From Bacillota bacterium (GTDB taxonomy: Bacteria > Bacillota > Negativicutes > Sporomusales > UBA7701), in NCBI GenBank assembly GCA_023415075.1, contig JAEZLU010000194.1, forward strand, positions 1 to 5,141: a stretch of 5,141 nt of DNA, in the 5' to 3' direction. Positions 1-5,141 of this stretch are shown in pieces. A program made the position numbers and the translations under genes. Position 1 is the first letter of the stretch, and each line of letters starts with the position of its first letter. Below the pieces are notes generated by a model, which had not been told where the DNA came from, ran no database searches, and saw only the letters and a list, made by a program, of their open reading frames with translations.

Positions 1-332
1 CCGGGGCAGTATTTTTTTACCAGGGCTGCCGTACTGCCGGGTATGGCTATGCCGGTCATCTCGACGATAAGCCATTCCGGCTTTATCGTTTCCTCTATCT
101 CGTTGATGGCCCGAATCAGGTCGCCGGTAATTTGGCAGCACACGCAGCCGCCGAACAGCGGCCTGACCTTGAGCCCGCCGTCGGCAAGCAACTGGTCGTC
201 TATGCCGACTTCGCCGATTTCATTTTCGATGATGGCAACGGTTGCCGCGTTCGCAGTGAGCTGCCGGGCAACCTGGAGAATCGTCGATGTCTTGCCCGCA
301 CCGAGAAAGCCGCCAAAAAGCAGGATTTTCAT
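1..332 (-). CDS. COG0523 (CobW/YjiA-like) metal-binding GTPase, N-terminal part; cut by window edge
   Basis: This gene starts at the ATG at 332-330 and runs off the left end of the window after 110 complete codons. A G-rich ribosome binding site (338-342) lies 5 nt before the start. The translation opens MKILLFGGFLGAGKTS, a P-loop with Walker A at residues 8-15 (K14, T15). It then shows GGCVCC at residues 61-66, the CxCC motif (C63, C65, C66) that marks COG0523 GTPases and binds metal, and IVEMTG at 89-94, the family's Walker-B-like ExxG with E91. Family members use GTP hydrolysis to deliver Zn, Co or other metals to target proteins; the target here is unknown. It is the fourth gene of the methyltransferase operon, 83 nt after the UroD-type gene, so a role in metallating that zinc enzyme or serving the corrinoid system is plausible but inferred. 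The C-terminal domain is not visible. Family assignment is firm; the metal and partner are not known. Confidence 0.9.
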   Translation of the reverse strand, partial: MKILLFGGFLGAGKTSTILQVARQLTANAATVAIIENEIGEVGIDDQLLADGGLKVRPLFGGCVCCQITGDLIRAINEIEETIKPEWLIVEMTGIAIPGSTAALVKKYCP

Positions 333-365
333 GTTTACCCCCAGTATTTTCGTCCGGAAAAGTCG

Positions 366-393
366 ACCGCCGTCCCCCGATAAGAACGGCGGC
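366..393 (-). other. GC-rich hairpin between the UroD-type gene and the GTPase gene
   Basis: In the 83-nt gap 333-415, a 7-bp stem (367-373 with 386-392, CCGCCGT/ACGGCGG) encloses a 12-nt loop. On the minus-strand transcript the stem is followed after a few bases by only four U residues (CGACTTTTCC). It is therefore a poor full terminator. It could attenuate transcription or set an mRNA processing or stability boundary that lowers expression of the GTPase relative to the three upstream genes. This is a visual fold only. Confidence 0.35.
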
Positions 394-415
394 CTCCCCC
401 CAGTCTTGCGGCAGG

Positions 416-1552
416 TCAGTTATACCTGCCGTATTTGTCGACAGCGGCAAAAAAGGCCTTGACGTTCTCGTGCTTGGCATTCATCGGCAGGTTGCAGCCC
501 GACGAATACAAGAGGCCCTCGCCGTTCTTGAAAGTCCTGATCAGCTTCCCGGCGTACTCGTCCAGCTCGCTGGCCGAAGCCACGGTGAACAGGGCGGCCG
601 GCACGTCGCCCTTGATGGCGCAGTGGCCGTGGAGAATGTCGTAAGCCCGGAATATATCGGTGGCCCCGTCAAGTTCCAGGATGAATTTGCCTTTGGGCAG
701 TTCGAGGAAGAATTCCAGATTCTTCGTCCAGTCGGCATCGCAGTGGAGAATGGGCACGATGTTTTTCTCGACAAGCTTCTCTACCATTTCTTTCATATAC
801 GGGCCGACGAAACGGTCGAAATGCTTCTTGGAGATAAACTGGCCGGCGCCGCGGACGGCGCCCACGAAAACCCGGTTGTTGCCTATTGCCTTGGTCGCCG
901 CCTCGCAGCCGGTGATAAGGGCATTATTGACGATCGGCAGCAGTTCGTCTAGCTGGTCGCCGATCTGGAACATGTCTTTATAAAACTTGTCGATCGAGCG
1001 CATCATCGAAAAGCCGTCGAAGGGCACTACCCCCATTATCGCGCCCCAGGTCATGCTCTGGCCGCGGCGTAGCGAGCGGTCGATCTCGTCCTTGCGGAGC
1101 TGCGCCATCTCCTTCTGGGCGGCCAGTACTTCTTCGCGGCTGACCTGATGGGCCCTCTCAAGGAAAGTTAGCCGATATTCCATGAAGCCCTTTTCTTTCA
1201 GGAGAGCGTAGTCGTCCCGCGTCATGGCCTCGAACTCGACTATCTGGTACTGGGCGTTGTCAGCCAGTTCCTTGCCCGGCATCCGCAGACGCCCGGGGCC
1301 GCACTTCTGCCCCACCGGGGCGAAGCGCCCGTGCAGCATGTAGGCATTGCTGTCCCAGACCGGGAAAGCCTCCCAAACCTTTTGCGTAGCCTGCATGGCT
1401 TTTTCCCAGTCCCACATGTATTCCTTGTTGGTGATGCCGGCGAACTGACCGGCGTATTGCTCGATGATGGGCGCGCACACGACCCTGTCGACCGGCTCCA
1501 GATTGATAGTGGCGACGATCCGCTCCTCGGCGGTCATAGTATCTTTGCCCAC
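416..1552 (-). CDS. UroD-fold corrinoid-dependent methyltransferase (putative substrate:corrinoid methyltransferase, MT I)
   Basis: This is a complete 378-residue protein of the uroporphyrinogen-decarboxylase-like methyltransferase superfamily (relatives include MtaA/MtbA, the veratrol O-demethylase MtvB and the N-terminal half of CmuA). The start is a GTG (1552-1550) directly after the stop of the corrinoid-protein gene. The next Met, residue 6, lies too far from the GGAGG. The N-terminus (TAEERIVATINLEPVDRVV) is the usual UroD-family opening, and a TWGAIMGVVPFDGFSMMR stretch (residues 168-185) lies mid-protein. The likely zinc-binding residues are H270 (in LHCDADW) and C353 (in SSGCNLP). 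Position 272, where MtaA/MtbA have the Cys of HxC, is Asp here. Next to its own corrinoid protein and a methyl-THF methyltransferase, it most likely takes a methyl group from a donor such as a methyl aryl ether and loads Co(I) of the corrinoid protein. The donor cannot be read from sequence. True heme-pathway UroD is unlikely given the zinc motif and operon. Confidence 0.9.
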   Translation of the reverse strand: MGKDTMTAEERIVATINLEPVDRVVCAPIIEQYAGQFAGITNKEYMWDWEKAMQATQKVWEAFPVWDSNAYMLHGRFAPVGQKCGPGRLRMPGKELADNAQYQIVEFEAMTRDDYALLKEKGFMEYRLTFLERAHQVSREEVLAAQKEMAQLRKDEIDRSLRRGQSMTWGAIMGVVPFDGFSMMRSIDKFYKDMFQIGDQLDELLPIVNNALITGCEAATKAIGNNRVFVGAVRGAGQFISKKHFDRFVGPYMKEMVEKLVEKNIVPILHCDADWTKNLEFFLELPKGKFILELDGATDIFRAYDILHGHCAIKGDVPAALFTVASASELDEYAGKLIRTFKNGEGLLYSSGCNLPMNAKHENVKAFFAAVDKYGRYN

Positions 1553-2185
1553 TTATTTCACCTCCACAAGCTTCCGGCAAGATTCCACCGCGCCGTAGGC
1601 GCTCTTGCATACACCGTCGGCGCCGACATACCTGCCGACATTGTCGTCAACCGGCCCGCCGCCGACGAGAATAACCGCCTTTGCGTCGGCCGCTCTAACG
1701 GCCGCTACCGTTTCCCGCATGCTGTCGAAGGCGGTAGTCAGGAGACAGCACATGCCGACAACGGCTGGCTTATGGGTGCTGACGGCGCTGATGAATTCCG
1801 ATACCGGCACGTCAACCCCCAGATCGACGACTTTGAAACCGTTGCACCGCAAGATGGTCGCCACGATGTTCTTGCCGATGTCATGAATGTCTTCTTTGAC
1901 TGTTCCCAGGACGACCGTGCCGACGGTCTTGGCTTCGCAGCTATCGGCGGTCAGCGCCACCGAAAGCTGGTCGGCGGCCGTGGTAAATACGTCGGCCGAC
2001 ATTATCAGTTCGGAAAGGAAGTAGTCGCCGGCCTCGTACAGTTTGCCGACCCCTTCCATGCCTTGCTGCAGCTGGTTCAGAATGTCCATGGCCGGCACGC
2101 CGGCGGCCAGTTCGCCTTTCACGCCCGCGAGTACGGTTTCTTCGTCAAGTTCGGTCATTGCTTTTACCAGGTCGATTTTTCCCAT
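1553..2185 (-). CDS. Corrinoid (B12-binding) protein of a three-component methyltransferase system
   Basis: This complete 210-residue protein has the normal length and two-domain layout of MtaC/MtmC/MtvC-type corrinoid proteins. A helical cap domain occupies about residues 1-85 (including LYEAGDYFLSELIMSADVF). A Rossmann-like B12 domain follows from about residue 88. The lower-ligand motif is EDIHDIGKNI, with D99-x-H101-x-x-G104, H101 being the predicted cobalt ligand. VDLGVDVP (120-127) and VGGGPV (174-179) are the expected later motifs. Where relatives usually have S-x-L in GLSALLTT, this protein has C146-C147-L148. It shuttles the methyl group between the UroD-type enzyme, encoded immediately downstream, and the AcsE-like enzyme upstream. 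The ATG at 2185 has GGGAGG at 2194-2199, 8 nt away. The 38-nt gap to the preceding gene supports one transcript. No reductive activator of the cobalt is encoded in the window. Confidence 0.95.
   Translation of the reverse strand: MGKIDLVKAMTELDEETVLAGVKGELAAGVPAMDILNQLQQGMEGVGKLYEAGDYFLSELIMSADVFTTAADQLSVALTADSCEAKTVGTVVLGTVKEDIHDIGKNIVATILRCNGFKVVDLGVDVPVSEFISAVSTHKPAVVGMCCLLTTAFDSMRETVAAVRAADAKAVILVGGGPVDDNVGRYVGADGVCKSAYGAVESCRKLVEVK
1559..1565 (-). promoter_or_regulatory. Ribosome binding site that selects the GTG start at 1552
   Basis: On the minus strand GGAGGTG lies within the last codons of the corrinoid-protein gene. The GGAGG is followed by 8 nt and then GTG at 1552-1550, while the stop TAA of the upstream gene directly abuts that GTG. 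The next in-frame ATG would be 23 nt from the GGAGG. The site thus favours the GTG start and suggests translational coupling of corrinoid protein and methyltransferase. Confidence 0.75.
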
Positions 2186-2223
2186 GATTTTTTCCTCCCA
2201 TCATCGGTGTGTTTGCTCCTGAG

Positions 2224-3024
2224 TTATTCGTATAACCCCTTGCGGTGGGCCTTCAGATACCTGGTGCAGTATTTGTCCTGTCCCAGGAGGGCCTGGGATG
2301 CGTACACCAGCCCCATCATGGCTTTGTCGGTCGGATTTAATATGTAGCCATCCATGCCTGCTGTCATCGTCTGGACGACGAACAGCCTGTTCAGGACGGC
2401 CCGGTTGGGGAGTCCGTAAGAAATGTTGCTGAGGCCGCAGGTGAAGTGGACTTTCGGATACTTCTCCTTGATAAGTCTGATGGCGTCAAGCACTTCCCGG
2501 CCATGCCTGTCGTTGGTGCTGAGCGGTTTGATCAGCGGGTCGAGATAAATGTCGTCCTCAACTACGCCCTCCTTTGCCAGACCTTCGACCAGGTCGGTGG
2601 CGATTGCCAGCCGGTCGTCCGCCGACGCCGGCATGCCGCTGTCGGCGATGCAGAGGGCGACAACCTTGGCATTGAACTCTCTTACCAGCGGCGCCACCGC
2701 CCCGAACCGTTTCGTCTCGGCGCTGATGGAGTTGATCATCGGCCGGTAACCGGGCTTCAGAAGGCTGAGGCCAAGCCTCAGCGCCCCTTCGTCGGGACTG
2801 TCGATACACAGCGGCGTGTCGACAGCTTCCTGGATGGTCTCGACCAGCCACTGCATGATCTCCAGCTCATGTCCCACCATGTTGCCGCAGTTGACGTCGA
2901 GGTAATCGGCTCCGGTTGCAGCCTGGGCCCGGGCAACCTCCTGGATGTACTCGGCATTTCGCGCATCCGCCGCTTCTCTGATTGCTTTTCGGCTTGTATT
3001 GATAAGTTCGCCGATAATTAGCAT
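2224..3024 (-). CDS. AcsE-like methyltetrahydrofolate:corrinoid methyltransferase (MT II)
   Basis: This complete 266-residue protein has the pterin-binding (DHPS-like) TIM-barrel fold of methyltetrahydrofolate:corrinoid methyltransferases, close in length to Moorella AcsE (about 262). Motifs run in the family order: LDVNCGN (42-48), CIDSP with D75, MINSIS with N98, LDPLIKP with D162, and CGLSNISYGLPNR with N200. From memory of the AcsE structure these match the pterin-contacting Asp/Asn residues and the mobile Asn near position 199. It exchanges methyl groups between the corrinoid protein and tetrahydrofolate in the cytoplasm. In this operon it probably works toward methyl-THF, feeding the Wood-Ljungdahl methyl branch. 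I chose the ATG at 3024-3022 because GGAGG lies just upstream; a further in-frame ATG at 3051 has no such site and would sit about 10 nt from the predicted transcript start. It is the first gene of the operon. The lack of CO-dehydrogenase genes nearby argues for a dedicated paralogue rather than AcsE itself. Confidence 0.93.
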   Translation of the reverse strand: MLIIGELINTSRKAIREAADARNAEYIQEVARAQAATGADYLDVNCGNMVGHELEIMQWLVETIQEAVDTPLCIDSPDEGALRLGLSLLKPGYRPMINSISAETKRFGAVAPLVREFNAKVVALCIADSGMPASADDRLAIATDLVEGLAKEGVVEDDIYLDPLIKPLSTNDRHGREVLDAIRLIKEKYPKVHFTCGLSNISYGLPNRAVLNRLFVVQTMTAGMDGYILNPTDKAMMGLVYASQALLGQDKYCTRYLKAHRKGLYE

Positions 3025-3029
3025 CGAAT

Positions 3030-3037
3030 CCCTCCTT
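3030..3037 (-). promoter_or_regulatory. Ribosome binding site that sets the start of the MT II gene
   Basis: AAGGAGGG on the minus strand is followed by 5 nt and the ATG at 3024. It is the strongest Shine-Dalgarno sequence in the leader. It places the start nine codons inside the longest possible reading frame, whose upstream ATG at 3051 is preceded by GGTTCTGGT. Confidence 0.85.
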
Positions 3038-3071
3038 GTATGTTTGGCCATACCAGAACCTACACGTAAAA

Positions 3072-3087
3072 AGCACCAGTTATGCCG
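3072..3087 (-). promoter_or_regulatory. Putative sigma-54 (-24/-12) promoter of the methyltransferase operon
   Basis: The minus strand reads CGGCATAACTGGTGCT. Against the consensus TGGCAC-N5-TTGC(A/T) it keeps the essential GG (complement of 3085-3086) and GC (complement of 3073-3074) with exactly 10 nt between them. It also keeps the CA after GG, the T before GC and the trailing T. Mismatches are C for the first T, T for the C of GGCAC, and G for the first T of TTGC. Counting from -12 at 3073 gives a start at an A near 3061, leaving a 37-nt leader before the ATG at 3024. The divergent neighbour encodes a sigma-54 activator, which makes a chance match less likely. Confidence 0.7.
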
Positions 3088-3162
3088 ACCCGAAGGAATA
3101 TTTTACAATTTTTGCTGGAACCTGGTCAAAGAGGCAGGAAAAACCATCCCGGAGTCAAAAAA

Positions 3163-3168
3163 TATAAT
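3163..3168 (+). promoter_or_regulatory. Possible -10 box for the regulator gene
   Basis: A perfect TATAAT lies 49 nt before the regulator ATG in an AT-rich stretch. No good -35 hexamer is found at the usual 16-18 bp spacing (the region around 3140-3145 is A-rich and unlike TTGACA). If it is used, transcription would start near 3175, inside the GGAATA/TATTCC inverted repeat, which would allow autoregulation. Confidence 0.3.
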
Positions 3169-3171
3169 TTT

Positions 3172-3192
3172 GGAATATTGCGCCTTTATTCC
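3172..3192. promoter_or_regulatory. Inverted repeat GGAATA-N9-TATTCC, possible activator-binding site
   Basis: This perfect 6-bp inverted repeat with a 9-bp spacer is centred at 3182. It lies about 121 bp upstream of the predicted sigma-54 start at 3061, a usual distance for an enhancer-type upstream site, and 26 bp before the regulator's ATG. A second copy of its left arm, GGAATATT, is at 3095-3102 just upstream of the -24 element, without a visible partner arm. Binding by the neighbouring Fis-type regulator could activate the operon and affect the regulator's own transcription. The role is inferred from position and symmetry. Confidence 0.4.
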
Positions 3193-3217
3193 GGCACCGG
3201 GGGAGGGTTGACAGCGA

Positions 3218-4621
3218 ATGGCTATTATTAAGAGAGAGAAGCTAAACAGTATTAGTGAGAAAAACCTCTCCCACCTGTTTGATAAGTTTCCCAACCCGAT
3301 TTTTGTCACGGATAAAAAAGGGAACGTCCTGATTTCCAATTCCACCGCCGCGGTGACGCTGGACATTTCGCTGGATCAGTTTCTCAAATCCAACGTGAAC
3401 GATCTAGTCAAAAAGAAATACTACTCCAATTCTTATGCGGGCGAGGCGGCCGAGAAAAAATACGTGGTCGGTGGCCTGTTGACCACGAATATCGGCATCA
3501 CGATGATGTCCTGGAGTACCCCCGTCCTCGACGACACCGGCGAGGTCATCCTGGTAATCACAACCGGCTATCCCAAGGATATAAAGCCTAAATACGCCAG
3601 CTATGACGAAAAGGATTACATCAGTCAGCGCAAGCGGGAAATCGAATATTTGCGCAACTATGTCCTGGAAAGTGCCGAGATTGTCGCCGAAAGCCCGGCA
3701 ATGCGGGAAACGCTGCTTATGGCCCACAAAATCTCCCAGGCCGACAGTACCGTGCTCCTGCTGGGTGAATCGGGCTCCGGCAAGGAAGTGCTGGCCAAAT
3801 ACATTCATCGCCATAGCAAAAGATCGAGCGAGGCCTTCATCGCGGTAAACTGCGCGACTTTCCCCGAACCGCTGGTCGAATCGGAGTTGTTCGGTTACGA
3901 CAAGGGAGCGTTCACCGGGGCCGTCGGCGACAAAGTGGGCCTTTTCGAGGCGGCCCAGCACGGGACGCTGTTTCTCGACGAAATCGCCGAACTGCCCTTA
4001 GCCTTGCAGTCTAAACTGCTGCGGGTGCTGGAAACCGGCGAGGTCCGCCGCCTGGGCAGCAACATCGGCCGGAAAATCGATTTCCGCCTGATAGCCGCCA
4101 CCAACAAGGACCTGGAGCAAATGACCAAACAGGGCGATTTCCGCGAGGATCTTTACTATCGCCTGAGCGTCATCCCCCTGCGGCTGCCGCCGCTGCGGGA
4201 GCGCCCCGAGGACATCGCCGCCCTGACGGCCAAATTCCTCGCCGACTTCAACAAAAAATACGACGCCAACGTTGAATTTGATGGGAACACTCTGGAGGTT
4301 TTGCAAAAACAGAACTGGCCGGGAAACGTGCGGGAACTACGCAACTTGATCGAACGCAAGGTCATATATAGCCTGCACGATTACCCGGCCGATTGTCTAT
4401 CGCTGGCAATGCCCGATTCGCCGGACCAACCGGTTCGCAACCCCTCCAAGCAGTTCGGCCTCGACGGCACGTTGAAAGAGGTGCTGGCCCGGGTGGAGAA
4501 GGAGTATATTTACCGTACGCTTGGCGAGTGCGGCGGGCGGATGGGTGAGGCCGCCAATAAACTGGGCATTTACCGGACAGTGCTGTACCGAAAGCTGAGG
4601 GCTTATAAAAATGAAAAGTAG
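3218..4621 (+). CDS. Sigma-54-dependent transcriptional activator (PAS / AAA+ / Fis-type HTH)
   Basis: This is a complete 467-residue bacterial enhancer-binding protein. A PAS domain covers about residues 15-120 (FPNPIFVTDKKGNVLISN at its start) and probably senses a ligand or redox cue. There is no phospho-receiver domain. A linker at about 133-155 (SQRKREIEYLRNYVLESAEI) may be helical. The AAA+ domain has Walker A GESGSGKE (183-190), the sigma-54 contact loop GAFTGA (230-235), Walker B TLFLDE (250-255) and the FREDLYYRL segment carrying candidate arginine fingers (308-316). GNVRELRN (369-376) precedes a C-terminal Fis-like helix-turn-helix at about 430-465. All key residues for ATPase and sigma-54 contact are present. 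The ATG at 3218 has a GGGGGAGGG site at 3199-3207. It is divergent from the methyltransferase operon, whose upstream region has a -24/-12 promoter, so it is most likely that operon's activator, responding to the methylated substrate or a related signal. The signal is unknown. Confidence 0.95.
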   Translation: MAIIKREKLNSISEKNLSHLFDKFPNPIFVTDKKGNVLISNSTAAVTLDISLDQFLKSNVNDLVKKKYYSNSYAGEAAEKKYVVGGLLTTNIGITMMSWSTPVLDDTGEVILVITTGYPKDIKPKYASYDEKDYISQRKREIEYLRNYVLESAEIVAESPAMRETLLMAHKISQADSTVLLLGESGSGKEVLAKYIHRHSKRSSEAFIAVNCATFPEPLVESELFGYDKGAFTGAVGDKVGLFEAAQHGTLFLDEIAELPLALQSKLLRVLETGEVRRLGSNIGRKIDFRLIAATNKDLEQMTKQGDFREDLYYRLSVIPLRLPPLRERPEDIAALTAKFLADFNKKYDANVEFDGNTLEVLQKQNWPGNVRELRNLIERKVIYSLHDYPADCLSLAMPDSPDQPVRNPSKQFGLDGTLKEVLARVEKEYIYRTLGECGGRMGEAANKLGIYRTVLYRKLRAYKNEK

Positions 4622-4627
4622 TACGTG

Positions 4628-4660
4628 TGCGGATGCCTTCCGGGTATCCGCATTTCTTTT
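4628..4660 (+). terminator. Rho-independent terminator after the sigma-54 activator gene
   Basis: Starting 7 nt after the TAG stop, a 10-bp stem (TGCGGATGCC paired with GGTATCCGCA, one G-T wobble) with a 5-nt loop spans 4628-4652. It is followed by TTTCTTTT at 4653-4660. The U-tract is only on the plus-strand side, so it terminates the regulator transcript. The T-run overlaps the stop codon of the convergent transporter gene, leaving a very tight 37-nt gap between the two genes. Confidence 0.88.
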
Positions 4661-5141
4661 ATTCGCCCTTACTCTGGGCCGTGGCCACGGCCGCTGCCTT
4701 GTCTCGCGACAGGGCAGCCCCCAGGGCGACGATGGTCACGCAGCCGATCAGGGCGAGGGCCACCAGATACATGAAGCCGCTGGTATAACTGCCGGTAACT
4801 TTGATGAAGTAGCCGATGATTACCGGCGCGGCCGCCGATGAGGCCATGCCGAAACCGTTCATCAGGCCGGCGCCCGCTGCCAGCGATTTGCCCGGGGTCA
4901 ACTGCTGCTGCAGCGACCAGACTGCAGGCAGGCCGAGGGCCACCGTGCCGATGCCGACGGAAATGAACAGGGCCGCCGCCGTTGTCGTCGTGGCAGTTGT
5001 CGACAGATAGATAAAGGTCGCCGGAAACAGCATGGAAAGCGCGGCAAACAGTATCTGCTTGTTATACTTGTCGGTCAGATAACCGAAGAAAGCGATGCTC
5101 AGCGTGCCGAGAATGTAGGGCAGCGAGGACCAGGCGCCCAT
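4659..5141 (-). CDS. MFS transporter, C-terminal part (ACS/organic anion symporter-like); cut by window edge
   Basis: About 160 residues of a membrane protein enter from the right edge and end at the TAA at 4661-4659. The Met codon at 5141-5139 is very probably internal, because the visible part begins inside a transporter fold and lacks an N-terminal half. Five hydrophobic segments are visible, at about residues 5-22, 30-48, 54-75, 88-112 and 120-144 of this fragment, fitting TM8-TM12 of a 12-TM major facilitator. GYLTDKYNKQ after the first segment is the MFS loop motif (G-x-L-x-D-+) of the second half. The LMNGFGMASSAAAPVIIGYFIKVTGSY-like stretch (about 97-122) resembles the anion:cation symporter family, which carries organic anions such as sugar acids and aromatic carboxylates. 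It could import the substrate of the methyltransferase system, but it is convergent with the regulator and its promoter is not in view. The substrate is not determined. Confidence 0.85.
   Translation of the reverse strand: MGAWSSLPYILGTLSIAFFGYLTDKYNKQILFAALSMLFPATFIYLSTTATTTTAAALFISVGIGTVALGLPAVWSLQQQLTPGKSLAAGAGLMNGFGMASSAAAPVIIGYFIKVTGSYTSGFMYLVALALIGCVTIVALGAALSRDKAAAVATAQSKGE

Noticed and set aside
287..952. A 221-codon open frame on the plus strand over the UroD-type gene
   Set aside because: It is antisense to a well-supported gene. It has no family motif, and the real coding signal is on the minus strand.
1331..2347. A 338-codon open frame on the plus strand opposite the corrinoid-protein and methyltransferase genes
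   Set aside because: It lies antisense to two genes with clear family motifs. Its translation has no recognisable domain and low-complexity His/Asp/Gly composition typical of the reverse of GC-rich coding sequence.
3025..3051. Upstream in-frame ATG at 3051 as start of the MT II gene
   Set aside because: It has no Shine-Dalgarno sequence, and the extra nine residues are not family-like. A strong AAGGAGGG points to the ATG at 3024.
3192..3206. CGGCAC on the plus strand resembling a -24 element in front of the activator gene
   Set aside because: The position that should hold GC 12 bp later is GG (3205-3206), and the sequence overlaps the ribosome binding site, so it cannot serve as a sigma-54 promoter for this gene.
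3208..3213. TTGACA resembling a -35 hexamer
   Set aside because: It lies between the ribosome binding site and the start codon, and no -10 box follows at the right spacing.
3404..3961. A 185-codon open frame on the minus strand inside the activator gene
   Set aside because: It is a shadow of the AAA+ coding sequence; all conserved motifs are in the plus-strand frame.
5139..5141. Met codon at the right edge as the start of the transporter gene
   Set aside because: The fragment begins within the second half of an MFS fold, with only about five membrane segments, so the gene must continue beyond the window.

Overview
The window looks like part of the chromosome of an anaerobic, probably acetogenic, Gram-positive-lineage bacterium (Firmicutes in the broad sense; Sporomusa-like Negativicutes or Moorella-like Clostridia would both fit). 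This is inferred from the gene content (corrinoid methyltransferases feeding tetrahydrofolate), strong GGAGG-type ribosome binding sites and moderately high GC. I could not run a taxonomic search.

Minus strand, read right to left from about 3061 to 1: a compact operon. It encodes an AcsE-like methyltetrahydrofolate:corrinoid methyltransferase (3024-2224), a small corrinoid protein with the DxHxxG cobalt-ligand motif (2185-1553), a UroD-fold methyltransferase (1552-416), and the N-terminal 110 codons of a COG0523 (CobW-like) metal-binding GTPase (332 to the window edge). The first three are the standard parts of a three-component methyltransferase system. The UroD-type enzyme would demethylate a substrate onto the corrinoid protein, and the AcsE-like enzyme would pass the methyl group to tetrahydrofolate. 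The methyl donor is not identified; methoxylated aromatics are the best guess from known relatives.

Intergenic region 3025-3217: a divergent control region. It holds a good match to a -24/-12 (sigma-54) promoter pointing into the methyltransferase operon, with the predicted start 37 nt before the first gene. It also holds a 21-bp inverted repeat about 120 bp upstream of that start, which could be the activator's binding site.

Plus strand, 3218-4621: a PAS/AAA+/Fis-type sigma-54-dependent activator, complete, with Walker A, GAFTGA and Walker B motifs. It ends in a clear intrinsic terminator (4628-4660). Since it is divergent to an operon with a sigma-54 promoter, it very probably controls that operon.

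Minus strand, 5141-4659: the C-terminal part (about five membrane segments) of an MFS transporter resembling the anion:cation symporter (ACS) family, convergent with the regulator. It may import the methylated substrate or export the demethylated product, but its own promoter lies outside the window.

No tRNA, rRNA, CRISPR array, insertion sequence or phage feature is visible.
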